Origin: Pseudomonas putida
Lineage (GTDB): Bacteria > Pseudomonadota > Gammaproteobacteria > Pseudomonadales > Pseudomonadaceae
Length of the DNA: 64,000 nt
Direction: 5' to 3'
Assembly (NCBI RefSeq): GCF_028682395.1
Contig: NZ_JANHLC010000005.1
Location: 124,001-188,000 of the forward strand
Shown piece by piece: positions 26,912 through 36,278 of the stretch (position 1 is the first letter of the stretch; each line of letters starts with the position of its first letter). The notes below the pieces were generated by a model. The model saw nothing but the letters and a program-made list of their open reading frames with translations. It was not told where the DNA came from and did no database searches. The translations under genes were made by a program, and so were the position numbers.

Positions 26912-28603
26912 TTATTTTTTCACGCCAAGCTTCTTCAGCTCTTCGTCGCGCAGTTCCCGACGCAGGATCTTGCCGACGTTGGTGGTCGGCAGTGCATCGC
27001 GAAACTCGACCGCCTTGGGCACCTTGTAGGCGGTGACATTAGCGCGCATATGCGCCATCACCTGCTCCTTGGTCAGGGTCACACCCGGCTTGGCGACGAT
27101 AAAGATCTTGATCGCCTCGCCCGCCTTTTCATCCGGAATACCGATGGCCGCGCATTGCAGCACGCCCGGCAAGGCCGCCAGCACGTCCTCCAGCTCGTTG
27201 GGGTAAACGTTAAAGCCGGAAACCAGGATCATGTCCTTTTTGCGGTCAACGATACGCATATAGCCGTCCGGCTGGATCACCGCAATATCGCCGGTCTTGA
27301 GCCAACCTTCGCTGTCGAGGATCTCGTCGGTGGCATCCTGGCGCTGCCAGTACCCCTTCATCACCTGCGGGCCCTTGACGCACAGCTCGCCGGTCTCGCC
27401 CAGGGGCAACTCGTTGCCGGCATCGTCGATAACCCGACACAGGGTCGAAGGCACCGGAATACCAATGGTACCGATCTGGATTTTCTGCTGCGGGTTGACC
27501 GTCGCGACAGGACTCGTCTCGGTCATGCCATAGCCTTCGCAGATCGCGCAGCCGGTCACGGCCGTCCAGCGCTCGGCGGCAGCCAGTTGCAGGGCCATGC
27601 CCCCCGACAGCGTGACCTTGAGGGCCGAGAAGTCCAGCTTGCGGAAGGCTTCGTTATTGCACAGCGCCACGAACAGGGTGTTGAGCCCGACAAAACCGCT
27701 GAACTTCCACTTCGACAGTTCCTTGACCATGGCTGGCAGGTCCCGCGGGTTGCTGATCAGGATGTTGTGGTTACCGATCAGCATCATTGCCATGCAATGA
27801 AAGGTGAACGCATAGATGTGATACAGCGGCAGCGGCGTGATCAGGATCTCGCAGCCTTCGTTGAGGTTGGAGCCCATCAGTGCCTTGCATTGCAGCATGT
27901 TGGCGATCAGGTTGCGGTGCGTCAGCATCGCCCCCTTGGCCACACCCGTGGTGCCGCCGGTGTACTGCAGCACAGCGACATCGCTGCTGACCGGGCTCGC
28001 TTCCTTGACCGGCTGGCCATGGCCCTGACGCAGCACGTCATTGAACTTGATGGCCTTGGGCAGGTGATACGCCGGCACCATTTTCTTCACGTACTTGATC
28101 ACGCTATTGATCAGAAGACGCTTGAGGGGTGGCAACAGATCGGCCACTTCGGTGACAATCACGTGCTTGACCGAGGTCTTGGGCACCACGCTCTCGGCGA
28201 GATGCGCCATGTTGGCCAGGCAGATCAGCGCCTTGGCGCCGGAATCGTTGAACTGGTGCTCCATTTCCCGCGCGGTGTACAACGGGTTGGTGTTAACCAC
28301 GATCAGCCCGGCGCGGATGGCGCCGAACACGGCAATCGGGTACTGCAGCAGGTTGGGCAGTTGCACGGCGATACGATCGCCCGGCTGCAGGTCGGTGTGC
28401 TGTTGCAGGTAGGCGGCAAACGCGCCCGACAGTTCGTAGAGTTCGCCGTAGGTCAGCGTCTTGCCGAGGTTGCTAAAGGCCGGTTTATCGGCAAAGCGTT
28501 GGCAGGACTGCTTCAACACCGTTTGAATGTTCGGATACTCATCAGGATTGATACTGGCAGCAATCCCAGCTGGGTATTTATCCTTCCAAAAGTCTTCGAT
28601 CAT
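26912..28603 (-). CDS. fadD1: Long-chain fatty acid-CoA ligase FadD1
   Basis: 563 residues. ANL-superfamily enzyme activating fatty acids with ATP and CoA. Visible motifs: P-loop YTGGTTGVAKGAML, hinge region GWLKTGDIAVI with DRKKDMILVSGFNVYPNELE, and the C-terminal catalytic lysine in GKILRRELRDEE. The C-terminus ELKKLGVKK is like P. aeruginosa FadD1. GAGGAG precedes ATG 28603. It lies downstream of fadD2 in the same direction, separated by 352 bases with a REP pair, so it may have its own promoter. Confidence 0.95.
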   Translation of the reverse strand: MIEDFWKDKYPAGIAASINPDEYPNIQTVLKQSCQRFADKPAFSNLGKTLTYGELYELSGAFAAYLQQHTDLQPGDRIAVQLPNLLQYPIAVFGAIRAGLIVVNTNPLYTAREMEHQFNDSGAKALICLANMAHLAESVVPKTSVKHVIVTEVADLLPPLKRLLINSVIKYVKKMVPAYHLPKAIKFNDVLRQGHGQPVKEASPVSSDVAVLQYTGGTTGVAKGAMLTHRNLIANMLQCKALMGSNLNEGCEILITPLPLYHIYAFTFHCMAMMLIGNHNILISNPRDLPAMVKELSKWKFSGFVGLNTLFVALCNNEAFRKLDFSALKVTLSGGMALQLAAAERWTAVTGCAICEGYGMTETSPVATVNPQQKIQIGTIGIPVPSTLCRVIDDAGNELPLGETGELCVKGPQVMKGYWQRQDATDEILDSEGWLKTGDIAVIQPDGYMRIVDRKKDMILVSGFNVYPNELEDVLAALPGVLQCAAIGIPDEKAGEAIKIFIVAKPGVTLTKEQVMAHMRANVTAYKVPKAVEFRDALPTTNVGKILRRELRDEELKKLGVKK

Positions 28604-28955
28604 GGAAGCCCACTCCTCAGCAACGCGAATTCTTCACCGCATTTGATGCGATTATTATTTGTCTGTGTTTTTTATGGGTGAATCCGGCTTTTTCACTGAC
28701 CGAGAAGTCCCAAAGCGCGCCGAGAGTAGCAGCTTTGCCTTGAGTCGACTAGAGGCCGAACACCCAGCATTAGTCATAAACATGACTCAAGACGACCGAC
28801 CGGTCACATTTAGAGTAAACATACCAATACTTTTCAAACCGCTCTGGAATGCACCTTTCAGGCAATAAAAATCGCGAGCAAACTTGCTCCTACAGAAAAA
28901 ACGCGTCCCTGTAGGAGCGAGCATGCTCGCGATTGGCGCAAATGCGTTCAAGACA
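28604..28955. other. fadD2-fadD1 intergenic region
   Basis: 352 bases carrying the REP pair at its fadD2 end. A small inverted repeat CGCAT-TTG-ATGCG lies 34-46 bases before the fadD1 start. No convincing PsrA-type operator was found and no gene is seen. Confidence 0.5.
28870..28934. repeat. Pseudomonas REP pair (REPIN)
   Basis: AATCGCGAGCAAACTTGCTC-CTACAG (28870-28895) and its near-inverse ending GAGCATGCTCGCGATT (28909-28934) are two REP units in inverted orientation around a 13-base spacer, the typical mobile REP doublet of fluorescent pseudomonads. Confidence 0.9.
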
Positions 28956-30644
28956 TCAGGCGGTATCGCGCAACTCGCGACGCAGAATCTTGCCCACCGG
29001 CGTCATCGGCAACGAGTCACGCAGCACGATGTGCTTGGGCACCTTGTAGCCGGTGAAGTTTTCCTTGCAATAGGCCTTGAGCTCTTCGACGCTGACCCCC
29101 GCCTCGCGTGCGACCACAAACAACTTCACCGCCTCGCCCGAACGCTCGTCCGGCACGCCGATCACCGCGCAGTTGGCTACTTTCGGGTGCGCCATGACCA
29201 CGTCCTCGATCTCATTGGGGTACACGTTGAAACCCGAGACGATAATCATGTCCTTCTTGCGGTCGACGATGCGCACAAAGCCATCGGGGTCGATCACCGC
29301 CACATCGCCGGTCTTGAACCAGCCCTCGGCGTCCAGCACCTCGGCGGTGGCCGCGTCCTGCTGCCAGTAGCCTTTCATGATCTGCGGCCCCTTGATGCAC
29401 AACTCGCCCCGCTCGCCCAGCGCCTGTTCGACACCATCATCATTGATGACCTTGAGCGTGGTGCCCGGCACAGGGATGCCCACGGTGCCCAGGCGAGTCC
29501 GATCACCATAGGGGTTGGTGCAGGCAATCGGGGATGTCTCGGTCAGGCCATAGCCTTCGACAATGCCGCAACCGGTGAGCTGCTTCCAGCGCTCGGCCGT
29601 GGCCTTGACCAGGGCCGTGCCGCCGGAGTTGGTCAGTTTGAGCCGCGAGAAATCCAGTTTCTTGAACTCTGGGTGATCCATCAGCGCGACAAACAGCGTG
29701 TTGAGCCCCAGCAACGCGGAAAAGCGCCACTTGCCCAACTCTTTGATAAAGCCGGCGATATCACGCGGATTGGTGATCAGCACGTTGTGATTGCCGGTCA
29801 CCATCATGCACATGCAATTCGCGGTGAAAGCATAGATATGGTAGAGCGGCAGTGGCGCGATCATCACTTCCTGGCCTTCGCGCAGCAGTGGCTGACCATC
29901 CGGCCCAGGCTGCGACAGGCAGGCCCGGGCCTGCTGCATATTGGCGACCAGGTTGCCGTGGGTCAGCATCGCGCCCTTGGCCAACCCGGTGGTGCCACCG
30001 GTGTATTGCAGCACGGCGATGTCGTCCAGCCCCACCGTCAATGGGCGGATGGGATGCCCACCCCCCAGACGCAGGGCGCTCTTGAACGACACGGCGCCCG
30101 GCAGCTGATAGGCCGGGACCATCTTCTTCACCTTGTCGACCACGGTGTTGATCAGCCAGCCTTTGGCGGCGGGCATAAGGTCACCCATCTTCGCCTCGAT
30201 CAGGTATTCGATACCGGTATCGGGCAAGACCTCCTGCACCTTCTGGCCGAACATGTTGAGGTAAACCAGCGCCCGCACGCCGGCATCCTTGAACTGATGG
30301 CGCATCTCCCGTGCGGTGTAGAGCGGGTTGGTGTTGACCACCACCAGACCAGCGCGCATGGCACCAAATACGGCAATTGGATATTGCAGGACGTTGGGCA
30401 TCTGTACGGCGATGCGGTCACCCGGCTGCAAGTCCGTGTTGGCTTGCAGGTAACCGGCGAAGGCGGCGCTAAGACGCTCCAGTTCGGCGTAGGTGAGCGT
30501 CACCCCCATATTGCTGAATGCCGGACGGTCGGCGAACTTCTTGCAGGACCGCTCAAACACCTCGACGACCGACTTGTAGACCGTCAGATCAATGGTGTTG
30601 GGGACCCCGGCCGGGCGTTTGTCACTCCAGAAATCAGGTTGCAT
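28956..30644 (-). CDS. fadD2: Long-chain fatty acid-CoA ligase FadD2
   Basis: 562 residues, paralogous to FadD1. P-loop YTGGTTGLAKGAML, hinge GWFKTGDVAVI and DRKKDMIIVSGFNVYPNEIE, C-terminal GKILRRELRDTA. GAGGACAATAACA precedes ATG 30644. In P. aeruginosa the same order (fadD1, fadD2, alpha/beta hydrolase, MaoC hydratase) is present, supporting assignment as fadD2. Divergent from the hydrolase gene. Confidence 0.94.
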   Translation of the reverse strand: MQPDFWSDKRPAGVPNTIDLTVYKSVVEVFERSCKKFADRPAFSNMGVTLTYAELERLSAAFAGYLQANTDLQPGDRIAVQMPNVLQYPIAVFGAMRAGLVVVNTNPLYTAREMRHQFKDAGVRALVYLNMFGQKVQEVLPDTGIEYLIEAKMGDLMPAAKGWLINTVVDKVKKMVPAYQLPGAVSFKSALRLGGGHPIRPLTVGLDDIAVLQYTGGTTGLAKGAMLTHGNLVANMQQARACLSQPGPDGQPLLREGQEVMIAPLPLYHIYAFTANCMCMMVTGNHNVLITNPRDIAGFIKELGKWRFSALLGLNTLFVALMDHPEFKKLDFSRLKLTNSGGTALVKATAERWKQLTGCGIVEGYGLTETSPIACTNPYGDRTRLGTVGIPVPGTTLKVINDDGVEQALGERGELCIKGPQIMKGYWQQDAATAEVLDAEGWFKTGDVAVIDPDGFVRIVDRKKDMIIVSGFNVYPNEIEDVVMAHPKVANCAVIGVPDERSGEAVKLFVVAREAGVSVEELKAYCKENFTGYKVPKHIVLRDSLPMTPVGKILRRELRDTA

Positions 30645-30819
30645 TGTTATTGTCCTCGTACCTGAGTGTGTCCGGGCCGCTTAGCGCCAAGCGCAACAGC
30701 GGAGCTGTGCGGACGTTAGCAGTTATGCCGGAACAGGCAAATATGCCAACCTGCGTCATTAGCCGCGTGAATCTCTGCGCTGGCTATACAATGCAACGAC
30801 CCTGTGCAAAGGAATCGCC

Positions 30820-31764
30820 ATGAACCACGCTAATTTCTGGTTGAGTGTCAGAGACCACAGCCGCCTTTACGTCAATCAGTGGTTACCCGAGGGCACCCCG
30901 AAGGCCCTGGTGTTGCTGGCTCACGGCATGGCCGAGCACAGCGGTCGCTACGAACGCCTGGCAGCCGCCCTGTGTGCCGCCGGCTTCGGTGTGGTCGCTC
31001 CGGACCTGCGTGGCCACGGCCGCACGGCCGAGCACGGGGTGCTTGGCCACTACGCCGACGAGGATGGCTGGAGCACGGTGGTCGGCGACCTGGCCAGCCT
31101 CAACCAGCACATGGGCCTGGAATACCCCGGCGTACCGATCTTTCTGCTGGGCCACAGCATGGGCAGCTACCTGGCCCAGGCCTATCTGCTCCACCACAGT
31201 GCCAGCCTGCACGGCGCCGTACTCAGCGGCTCGAATTTCCAGCCTATTGCGCTCTACCGCGCCGCCCGCCTGATCGCCCGCTTCGAACGCTGGCGCCAGG
31301 GCCCGACCGGGCGCAGTGCGTTGATCGAATGGCTCTCGTTCGGTTCGTTCAACAAGGCCTTCAAACCCAACCGCACCGCCTTCGACTGGCTGAGCCGCGA
31401 CCCCGATGAAGTCGACAAGTACGCCAGCGACCCGCTGTGCGGGTTCCGCTGCACCAACCAGTTATGGATCGACCTGCTCGGCGGCCTGCAGCAAATCAGC
31501 AAGCCGAACAACCTGGCCCAGATCGATCCAGGCCTGCCGTTGCTGGTCATTGGCGGCGAATGTGATCCGGTGAGTGCCGGCAAGCGTCTCAAGGATCTTG
31601 CCGACGCCTTGCGCAAGGCCGGCAGCCAGAATCTGCAACTGACCCTCTACCCGCAGGCCCGGCATGAACTCTTCAATGAGATCAACCGCGACGAAGTGAC
31701 TGCCCAGCTGATCCAGTGGCTGGAGCAGGCCCTGAGCCACCGCCGGGCGCAACGAGCAGAGTAA
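30820..31764 (+). CDS. Alpha/beta hydrolase, monoacylglycerol-lipase-like
   Basis: 314 residues. Nucleophile elbow GHSMGS, with acid in GGECDPVS and histidine in ARHELFNE, and the oxyanion region LLAHGMAEHSGRYE, all as in Hydrolase_4 (monoglyceride lipase) proteins. Next to two acyl-CoA ligases and an enoyl-CoA hydratase, a role in releasing fatty acids for activation is plausible. No signal peptide, so it is cytoplasmic. Confidence 0.9.
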   Translation: MNHANFWLSVRDHSRLYVNQWLPEGTPKALVLLAHGMAEHSGRYERLAAALCAAGFGVVAPDLRGHGRTAEHGVLGHYADEDGWSTVVGDLASLNQHMGLEYPGVPIFLLGHSMGSYLAQAYLLHHSASLHGAVLSGSNFQPIALYRAARLIARFERWRQGPTGRSALIEWLSFGSFNKAFKPNRTAFDWLSRDPDEVDKYASDPLCGFRCTNQLWIDLLGGLQQISKPNNLAQIDPGLPLLVIGGECDPVSAGKRLKDLADALRKAGSQNLQLTLYPQARHELFNEINRDEVTAQLIQWLEQALSHRRAQRAE

Positions 31765-31845
31765 GGCTGCCACCAGAGCACGCCACCTCGACAGCCGTGG
31801 GACCGAGCAATCGGTTCCCTCCAACCGTGACAGGATTTTAAAACG

Positions 31846-32316
31846 ATGACCCAGGTTACCAACACGCCTTACCAAGACCTCGAAGTCGGCCAGACCGCCA
31901 GCTACAGCAAGCATGTGCAGGAGCGCGATATCCAGCTGTTCGCGGCCATGTCCGGCGATCACAACCCTGTGCACCTGGACCCCGAGTTTGCCGCAGCCAG
32001 CATGTTCAAGGAGCGAATTGCCCACGGCATGTTCAGTGGCGCGCTGATCAGCGCGGCGGTCGCCTGCGAGCTGCCCGGGCCGGGCACCATCTACCTGGGC
32101 CAGCAAATGACTTTCCAGAAGCCGGTAAAGATTGGCGACACCCTGACCGTGCGCCTGGAAATCCTGGAAAAACTGCCCAAGTTCCGCGTACGTATCGCGA
32201 CCCGTGTGTTCAACCAGAACGATGAACTGGTGGTCGATGGCGAAGCCGAGATCCTCGCACCGCGCAAACAGCAGACCGTGAACCTGCCGGTCCTGCCGCC
32301 CATCAGCATCGGCTGA
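31846..32316 (+). CDS. phaJ: (R)-specific enoyl-CoA hydratase, MaoC/hotdog fold
   Basis: 156 residues. The hydratase-2 signature with catalytic Asp and His is present (AMSGDHNPVHLDPEFAAASM, then ERIAHGM). PhaJ enzymes turn beta-oxidation enoyl-CoA into (R)-3-hydroxyacyl-CoA for polyhydroxyalkanoate synthesis. Length and locus match the P. aeruginosa phaJ1 gene as I recall it. It sits 81 bases after the hydrolase and is probably co-transcribed. Confidence 0.87.
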   Translation: MTQVTNTPYQDLEVGQTASYSKHVQERDIQLFAAMSGDHNPVHLDPEFAAASMFKERIAHGMFSGALISAAVACELPGPGTIYLGQQMTFQKPVKIGDTLTVRLEILEKLPKFRVRIATRVFNQNDELVVDGEAEILAPRKQQTVNLPVLPPISIG

Positions 32317-32335
32317 GCGCCTCCCGGGACTAAAC

Positions 32336-32364
32336 GCGGATGGCAGACTCACGCTGCCGTCCGC
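32336..32364. terminator. hairpin between convergent genes
   Basis: GCGGATGGCAG pairs with CTGCCGTCCGC (one G-T pair) around 7 bases, between stops at 32316 and 32377. No T-run. Confidence 0.5.
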
Positions 32365-32376
32365 ACCGGCCCTGCC

Positions 32377-33237
32377 CTATTTACCCTCGTCCACCTGGAC
32401 GCTCGCGGTCATCCCCGCGCTCAGCCGCTCGCCTTCGGGCAAGCGATCAAAACGAATCCGCACCGGGATCCGCTGGGCCAGCCGCACCCAGTTGAAGGTC
32501 GGTTCGACCTGCGCCAGCAACTGCCCATCCGGCGTCGCGTTGCGATCGGTAATCCCGCGACTGATGCTTTCCACTTGCCCTTGCAGGGCCTCGCCGGCAC
32601 TCATCAGCCAAATCTTGACCGGCGCACCGACCTGGATACGCGGCAGTTTGGTTTCCTCGAAGTACGCCTGCACGTAGAAGCTGCCATCAGCGATCAACGC
32701 CATCACCGGCTGCCCGGCATTCACATAATTGCCTTCGGCCAGGCGCAGGTTGGTGATGTGTCCGTCACGGGGCGCACGCACCTGGCTACGGGCCAGGTTG
32801 AGTTCGGCGACCTTCACGTCCGCCAACGCCTCGCGCCATTCACCACGGGCGATACCCGCATTGATCTGGGCATTTTCACGCAGCTCGGCGCTGATCGCCT
32901 GGGGCCCGAGGGCGGCCCGTCGTGCTGCCTCGTGCTCACGCAGGCTGAGCTGCTGCTGGCGGGTCTGGGCCACGGCCTGGGCCTTTTCCAACGCGGCCTC
33001 GAAACGCTCGCGATCGATCGACAACAACAGGTCGCCGGCCTTAACCGCCTGGTTGTCGCTGACCTTCAACTCGCGCACCCAGCCGGAGACGTCCGGCGCC
33101 ACGATCACCACATCGGCCCGTACCCGCGCATCACGGGTCCAGGGCGTCAACATGTAGTACTGCCAGAGGTGATAACCGGCAAACAGTGCCGCCACCACCA
33201 GGCCCAGCGTTATGGCGACACGTACAGAAGTGCGCAT
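32377..33237 (-). CDS. Membrane fusion protein of an aromatic-acid efflux system (AaeA-like)
   Basis: 286 residues: one N-terminal membrane anchor (VAITLGLVVAALFAGYHLW), biotinyl-lipoyl halves (VIVAPDVSGWVRELKVSDNQ and RAPRDGHITNLRLAEGNYV), a coiled-coil hairpin and a HlyD barrel. AGGAG seven bases ahead sets ATG 33237. Third gene of the operon after the FUSC and DUF1656 genes, the order of aaeB-like/aaeX/aaeA sets that export hydroxylated aromatic acids. Confidence 0.9.
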   Translation of the reverse strand: MRTSVRVAITLGLVVAALFAGYHLWQYYMLTPWTRDARVRADVVIVAPDVSGWVRELKVSDNQAVKAGDLLLSIDRERFEAALEKAQAVAQTRQQQLSLREHEAARRAALGPQAISAELRENAQINAGIARGEWREALADVKVAELNLARSQVRAPRDGHITNLRLAEGNYVNAGQPVMALIADGSFYVQAYFEETKLPRIQVGAPVKIWLMSAGEALQGQVESISRGITDRNATPDGQLLAQVEPTFNWVRLAQRIPVRIRFDRLPEGERLSAGMTASVQVDEGK

Positions 33238-33247
33238 GGACAGCTCC

Positions 33248-33454
33248 TTATAAAGGCCCAAGAACCACGGTAATCAAGGTCAGAATGCAGACAAACAGCG
33301 CACAATCGAACAACGCTTCGTGCCAGATCCAACGCCCCAAAGGCGTCACGCGAATCAACACGCGCACGGCGCCGGTCACCAGCAACGCCAGCAGCACATC
33401 AATCAAAAAAGGGCTGAGCAGAATGCCGCCCAACGCCCACTCACGCAGCCCCAT
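33248..33454 (-). CDS. DUF1656 small membrane protein (AaeX-like)
   Basis: 68 residues with two membrane helices (GGILLSPFLIDVLLALLVTG and ALFDCALFVCILTLITVVLG). AGGAGG precedes ATG 33454. It overlaps the end of the FUSC gene by 14 bases and is 10 bases before the fusion-protein gene, so translation is probably coupled. DUF1656 proteins always travel with this transporter type, role unknown. Confidence 0.92.
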   Translation of the reverse strand: MGLREWALGGILLSPFLIDVLLALLVTGAVRVLIRVTPLGRWIWHEALFDCALFVCILTLITVVLGPL

Positions 33455-35429
33455 GGCCTGCCTCCTGTTGCTGGCACCAGGTGCGCCAGCTGTTGTGCAA
33501 TTGCAGCACCGCGCCCTGGGCCAGCGTCAACGGATCGCTGGGCGGCAGGGCCTGCAGGCTGTGCAGCAGCTTTTCACTGGCCGCTTGCAGCGCGTCGGCA
33601 CGCTCGGCGGCCGGGCCCTGTTCGAGTAATGCCTGTAACTGTTGCAAGTAACTGCGCAAGGCCGCATCCCTGGGTATCTGGGCCACTGCCAGGCTCAAGC
33701 GCAGATGCAGCAATTCGTCGCCCATATCCAGACCCAGCAGGCCATCATCCCAGCGACTGCGGGCCTGCTGCGGCAGTTCCGGATAGTGGCGCGCCAACTG
33801 CATCAGGCGGTCGGCCATACGTCCGCCAAACCAGCTCTCGGCCCCACGCAGATCGCGCCGGGTCAGACGCACCAGATCATGTAGGGTCGCGGCCAGCAGA
33901 CGGCGCCCATGCCATTGCGGGTTGCGCAGGATCAGCAGATGGAAGGCCAGTACCGCCGTACCCACACCGATAATCATGGCCTGGGCGCTATTGAGAAAAA
34001 CCGCGACATCGAAACTCATTTGATTGAGCGGTGCCACCAGGACGATGAAGTGCAGACAGAAAGAGGTGGCCGTCGCGCCAATCTGCGGCTTGGCCATGCA
34101 CAGCGCCCCGAAGAACAACGGCACGCCCATGCCCATGCACAACAGGGCAAAGCCGCTCCACTGGGGTAACAGCAACTGGCCGACGACAAATGCCACCGGC
34201 AATGCGAGGAAAATCCCCCGCATAAAACTCATGCCGATCTGCGCGCCGTTCTCGCGACTGGCGAACAGACTGCAGACCACGCAGGTCAGCAGCATGGCAC
34301 CGGACGCGGCCGGCCAGGCCGTGGCCATCCAGAAGCTCGCCACGACCAGAAAGGCCAGGGCGCTGCGCGCGCCAAACACCAGCGCCAGCGACAGATCGCG
34401 ATGAGGCGCCAGACTGCGGGGTGCCTCGCTGCCACTGCGGCCCTCTTCCACCGCCTGCAAGGCCGCCCCGGCGGCGAGCGCGGTATCGAGCAACAGGGCC
34501 AGGCGGGCCAGGCAGTAACGTTGCACCGAGCTCCACACCGGCTCATGCGCGGCTGCCTGGATACGCGGGCGCACGCTGCGCATCAGCTCCTCATCGCCGC
34601 CCGCCAGCGCCTGCTCGACCTCCGCCAGCCAGGGCGCCAGTTGCGCCGCCTCGGCCTCATCCATCTGCCGCCACTGGCGGCGAACGGCACGGGCCACGCG
34701 CAACAGCATCAGCAGCTTCTGGCTCAGGCCACTCACCGCCCGCGCGCGCTGACGCCCCAGGTCGCCTTCGAACCAGGCATGCTCGCGCTGGGCATCCACC
34801 GCGACAATCCGCCCAAGGATTTCCAGCAACCCTTTGCGGGCAGCGCCTTCTCCCGCCAGGGTCGCCTGCGCCGCCTGTAACCCGCTTTGCCAGGCACTGC
34901 GGGCCTGGCTGGCCAGTTGCCGTTCGACCCGTGACGGCCAGAGCAACGCGCTGCTGGCCGTGGCGCAGAGAATGCCCAGGGAGATTTCCGTACACCGCGC
35001 CACGGCCTGGTCGAACACCAGCAACGGATGACTGAGCGACGGCAGGGCAATGATCGCCACTGTGTAGCCGGCCAGCACGAAGGAATAGGACCAGGCACTG
35101 CGCAGCAGGGTCGAACAGGCCGTGCACAACCCCAGCCACAGGGCCAGGGCCAGCAGGAACAACCAGGGCGTCTGGGCGAACAGGCTCATGAAGACCACGG
35201 ACATAATGGTCCCGACCAGCGTTCCGAGCAGCCGCGCCAGGCCCTTGTGCACCACCATCCCTGACAGCGGTTGAGCGACGATAAATGCGGTCATCAAGGC
35301 CCAGGCCGGCTGCTCCAGCCCCCAACGCAAAGCGAGCCAGAGCGCCAGCGCACCGCCGAGCAACGTCTTGATGGCGAACTGCAAGGCCGCTGGGCTGGGG
35401 GCGAACATGGCTTGCAGTGTGATACGCAC
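33441..35429 (-). CDS. FUSC-family (AaeB-like) inner membrane transporter
   Basis: 662 residues with two blocks of membrane helices (about 12-165 and 350-490) separated and followed by cytoplasmic helical domains, as in the fusaric-acid/p-hydroxybenzoate exporter family. GTG 35429 is used, with AGG about 8 bases ahead; an ATG seven codons later lacks a ribosome site. First gene of the three-gene operon. The exported compound is unknown. No divergent regulator is adjacent, unlike many aae loci. Confidence 0.9.
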   Translation of the reverse strand: MRITLQAMFAPSPAALQFAIKTLLGGALALWLALRWGLEQPAWALMTAFIVAQPLSGMVVHKGLARLLGTLVGTIMSVVFMSLFAQTPWLFLLALALWLGLCTACSTLLRSAWSYSFVLAGYTVAIIALPSLSHPLLVFDQAVARCTEISLGILCATASSALLWPSRVERQLASQARSAWQSGLQAAQATLAGEGAARKGLLEILGRIVAVDAQREHAWFEGDLGRQRARAVSGLSQKLLMLLRVARAVRRQWRQMDEAEAAQLAPWLAEVEQALAGGDEELMRSVRPRIQAAAHEPVWSSVQRYCLARLALLLDTALAAGAALQAVEEGRSGSEAPRSLAPHRDLSLALVFGARSALAFLVVASFWMATAWPAASGAMLLTCVVCSLFASRENGAQIGMSFMRGIFLALPVAFVVGQLLLPQWSGFALLCMGMGVPLFFGALCMAKPQIGATATSFCLHFIVLVAPLNQMSFDVAVFLNSAQAMIIGVGTAVLAFHLLILRNPQWHGRRLLAATLHDLVRLTRRDLRGAESWFGGRMADRLMQLARHYPELPQQARSRWDDGLLGLDMGDELLHLRLSLAVAQIPRDAALRSYLQQLQALLEQGPAAERADALQAASEKLLHSLQALPPSDPLTLAQGAVLQLHNSWRTWCQQQEAGHGAA

Positions 35430-35507
35430 AATCGAACCTGCTTGAACCGATAACCTGAAAGAAAGATAGCCGCTAAAAAATCCCGGCGGACGGGATTAAA
35501 ACAAGCA

Positions 35508-35535
35508 AACTAATTATTAGCTAGCGAACTAATTC
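35508..35535. promoter_or_regulatory. candidate operator of the efflux operon
   Basis: AACTAATT occurs twice, starting 20 bases apart (35508 and 35528), with CTAAT-T-ATTAG palindromic at 35510-35520. Two helical turns of spacing suits a dimeric MarR- or TetR-type repressor. It lies 80-105 bases upstream of the FUSC start. Confidence 0.35.
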
Positions 35536-35564
35536 CCGTCCAGTACAAAATCATCGCCCACAAA

Positions 35565-35589
35565 AAAGCGCCAGACTGGCTGGCGCTTT
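35565..35589 (-). terminator. intrinsic terminator of the DUF2383 gene
   Basis: AAAGCGCCAG and CTGGCGCTTT form a 10-bp stem with a 5-base loop; on the minus strand it is followed by TTT. Confidence 0.9.
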
Positions 35590-35603
35590 CAAGACGGAGG
35601 CGA

Positions 35604-36059
35604 TCAGCTCGCGCGGGCAATATTGCGCAGTGCCTTGACCTGATCATGGTTGCGCTGCACGCCGTGGAACTGACGCTCGACCACTGCCCGCACATGGGCC
35701 GGCAGCTCTTTGGACAGGGCGTGCTTGTAAGCCTTCAGGGCGTGGTCTTCACCGCGCTCGGCCTCATTGAGCACCGCCTCTTCGTCCTTGCCGGTAATCA
35801 GCGACTTGAGGTCGACCCAGCGGCGATGCAGGTCACCGCTGACGCTGGTCGAGGTTTCAGGATCACCGCCCAGTGCACGCACTTCCGCCTGCAATTCTGC
35901 CGCCGCCGTGGCGCAACCCTGGGAGCGCTTGATAAACAGGCTTTTTAGCTCGGGATTCTTGATATCTTCGGCACAGGTGCGAAAACCTTCTTCGCCATCC
36001 TTGCTGGTTTCGATCAAATCGTTCAATACCGAGATCGCTTCTTTATTGACGTTGCTCAT
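35604..36059 (-). CDS. PA2169-family four-helix bundle protein (DUF2383)
   Basis: 151 residues. Helical, ferritin-like family with conserved motifs (VLNDLIETSKDGEEGFRTCA, EDIKNPELKSLFIKRSQGCA, LNEAERGEDHALKAYKHALS). Members are stress-induced and have been proposed to bind metal or act on the envelope, but no function is established. GAAGGA precedes ATG 36059. Monocistronic, with its own terminator. Confidence 0.88.
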   Translation of the reverse strand: MSNVNKEAISVLNDLIETSKDGEEGFRTCAEDIKNPELKSLFIKRSQGCATAAAELQAEVRALGGDPETSTSVSGDLHRRWVDLKSLITGKDEEAVLNEAERGEDHALKAYKHALSKELPAHVRAVVERQFHGVQRNHDQVKALRNIARAS

Positions 36060-36278
36060 TATTCAATTCCTTCTGCGGGGTGGGAGTTTGAAACCGCTAC
36101 CCTGAAGAGTGCGAACGTCATGCCAGTTTCAGGAAAATAAAATACTCAATAAAATCAATTAGTTAAATATAAACTAGAAAACTGTACCCGCGCTATTTGC
36201 ATGATCTGTCAATTGGCCTGCATGCAGAATGCCTGTATTTTTCAAAACGACCGCTATGGCCCGAGACCCCTGCCTTCC

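Noticed and set aside
27050..28681. 543-codon open frame antisense to fadD1
   Set aside because: Same kind of shadow as over fadD2.
28884..30665. 593-codon open frame antisense to fadD2
   Set aside because: Shadow frame, rich in His/Gln/Arg/Asp/Val, no domain; also starts within the REP element.
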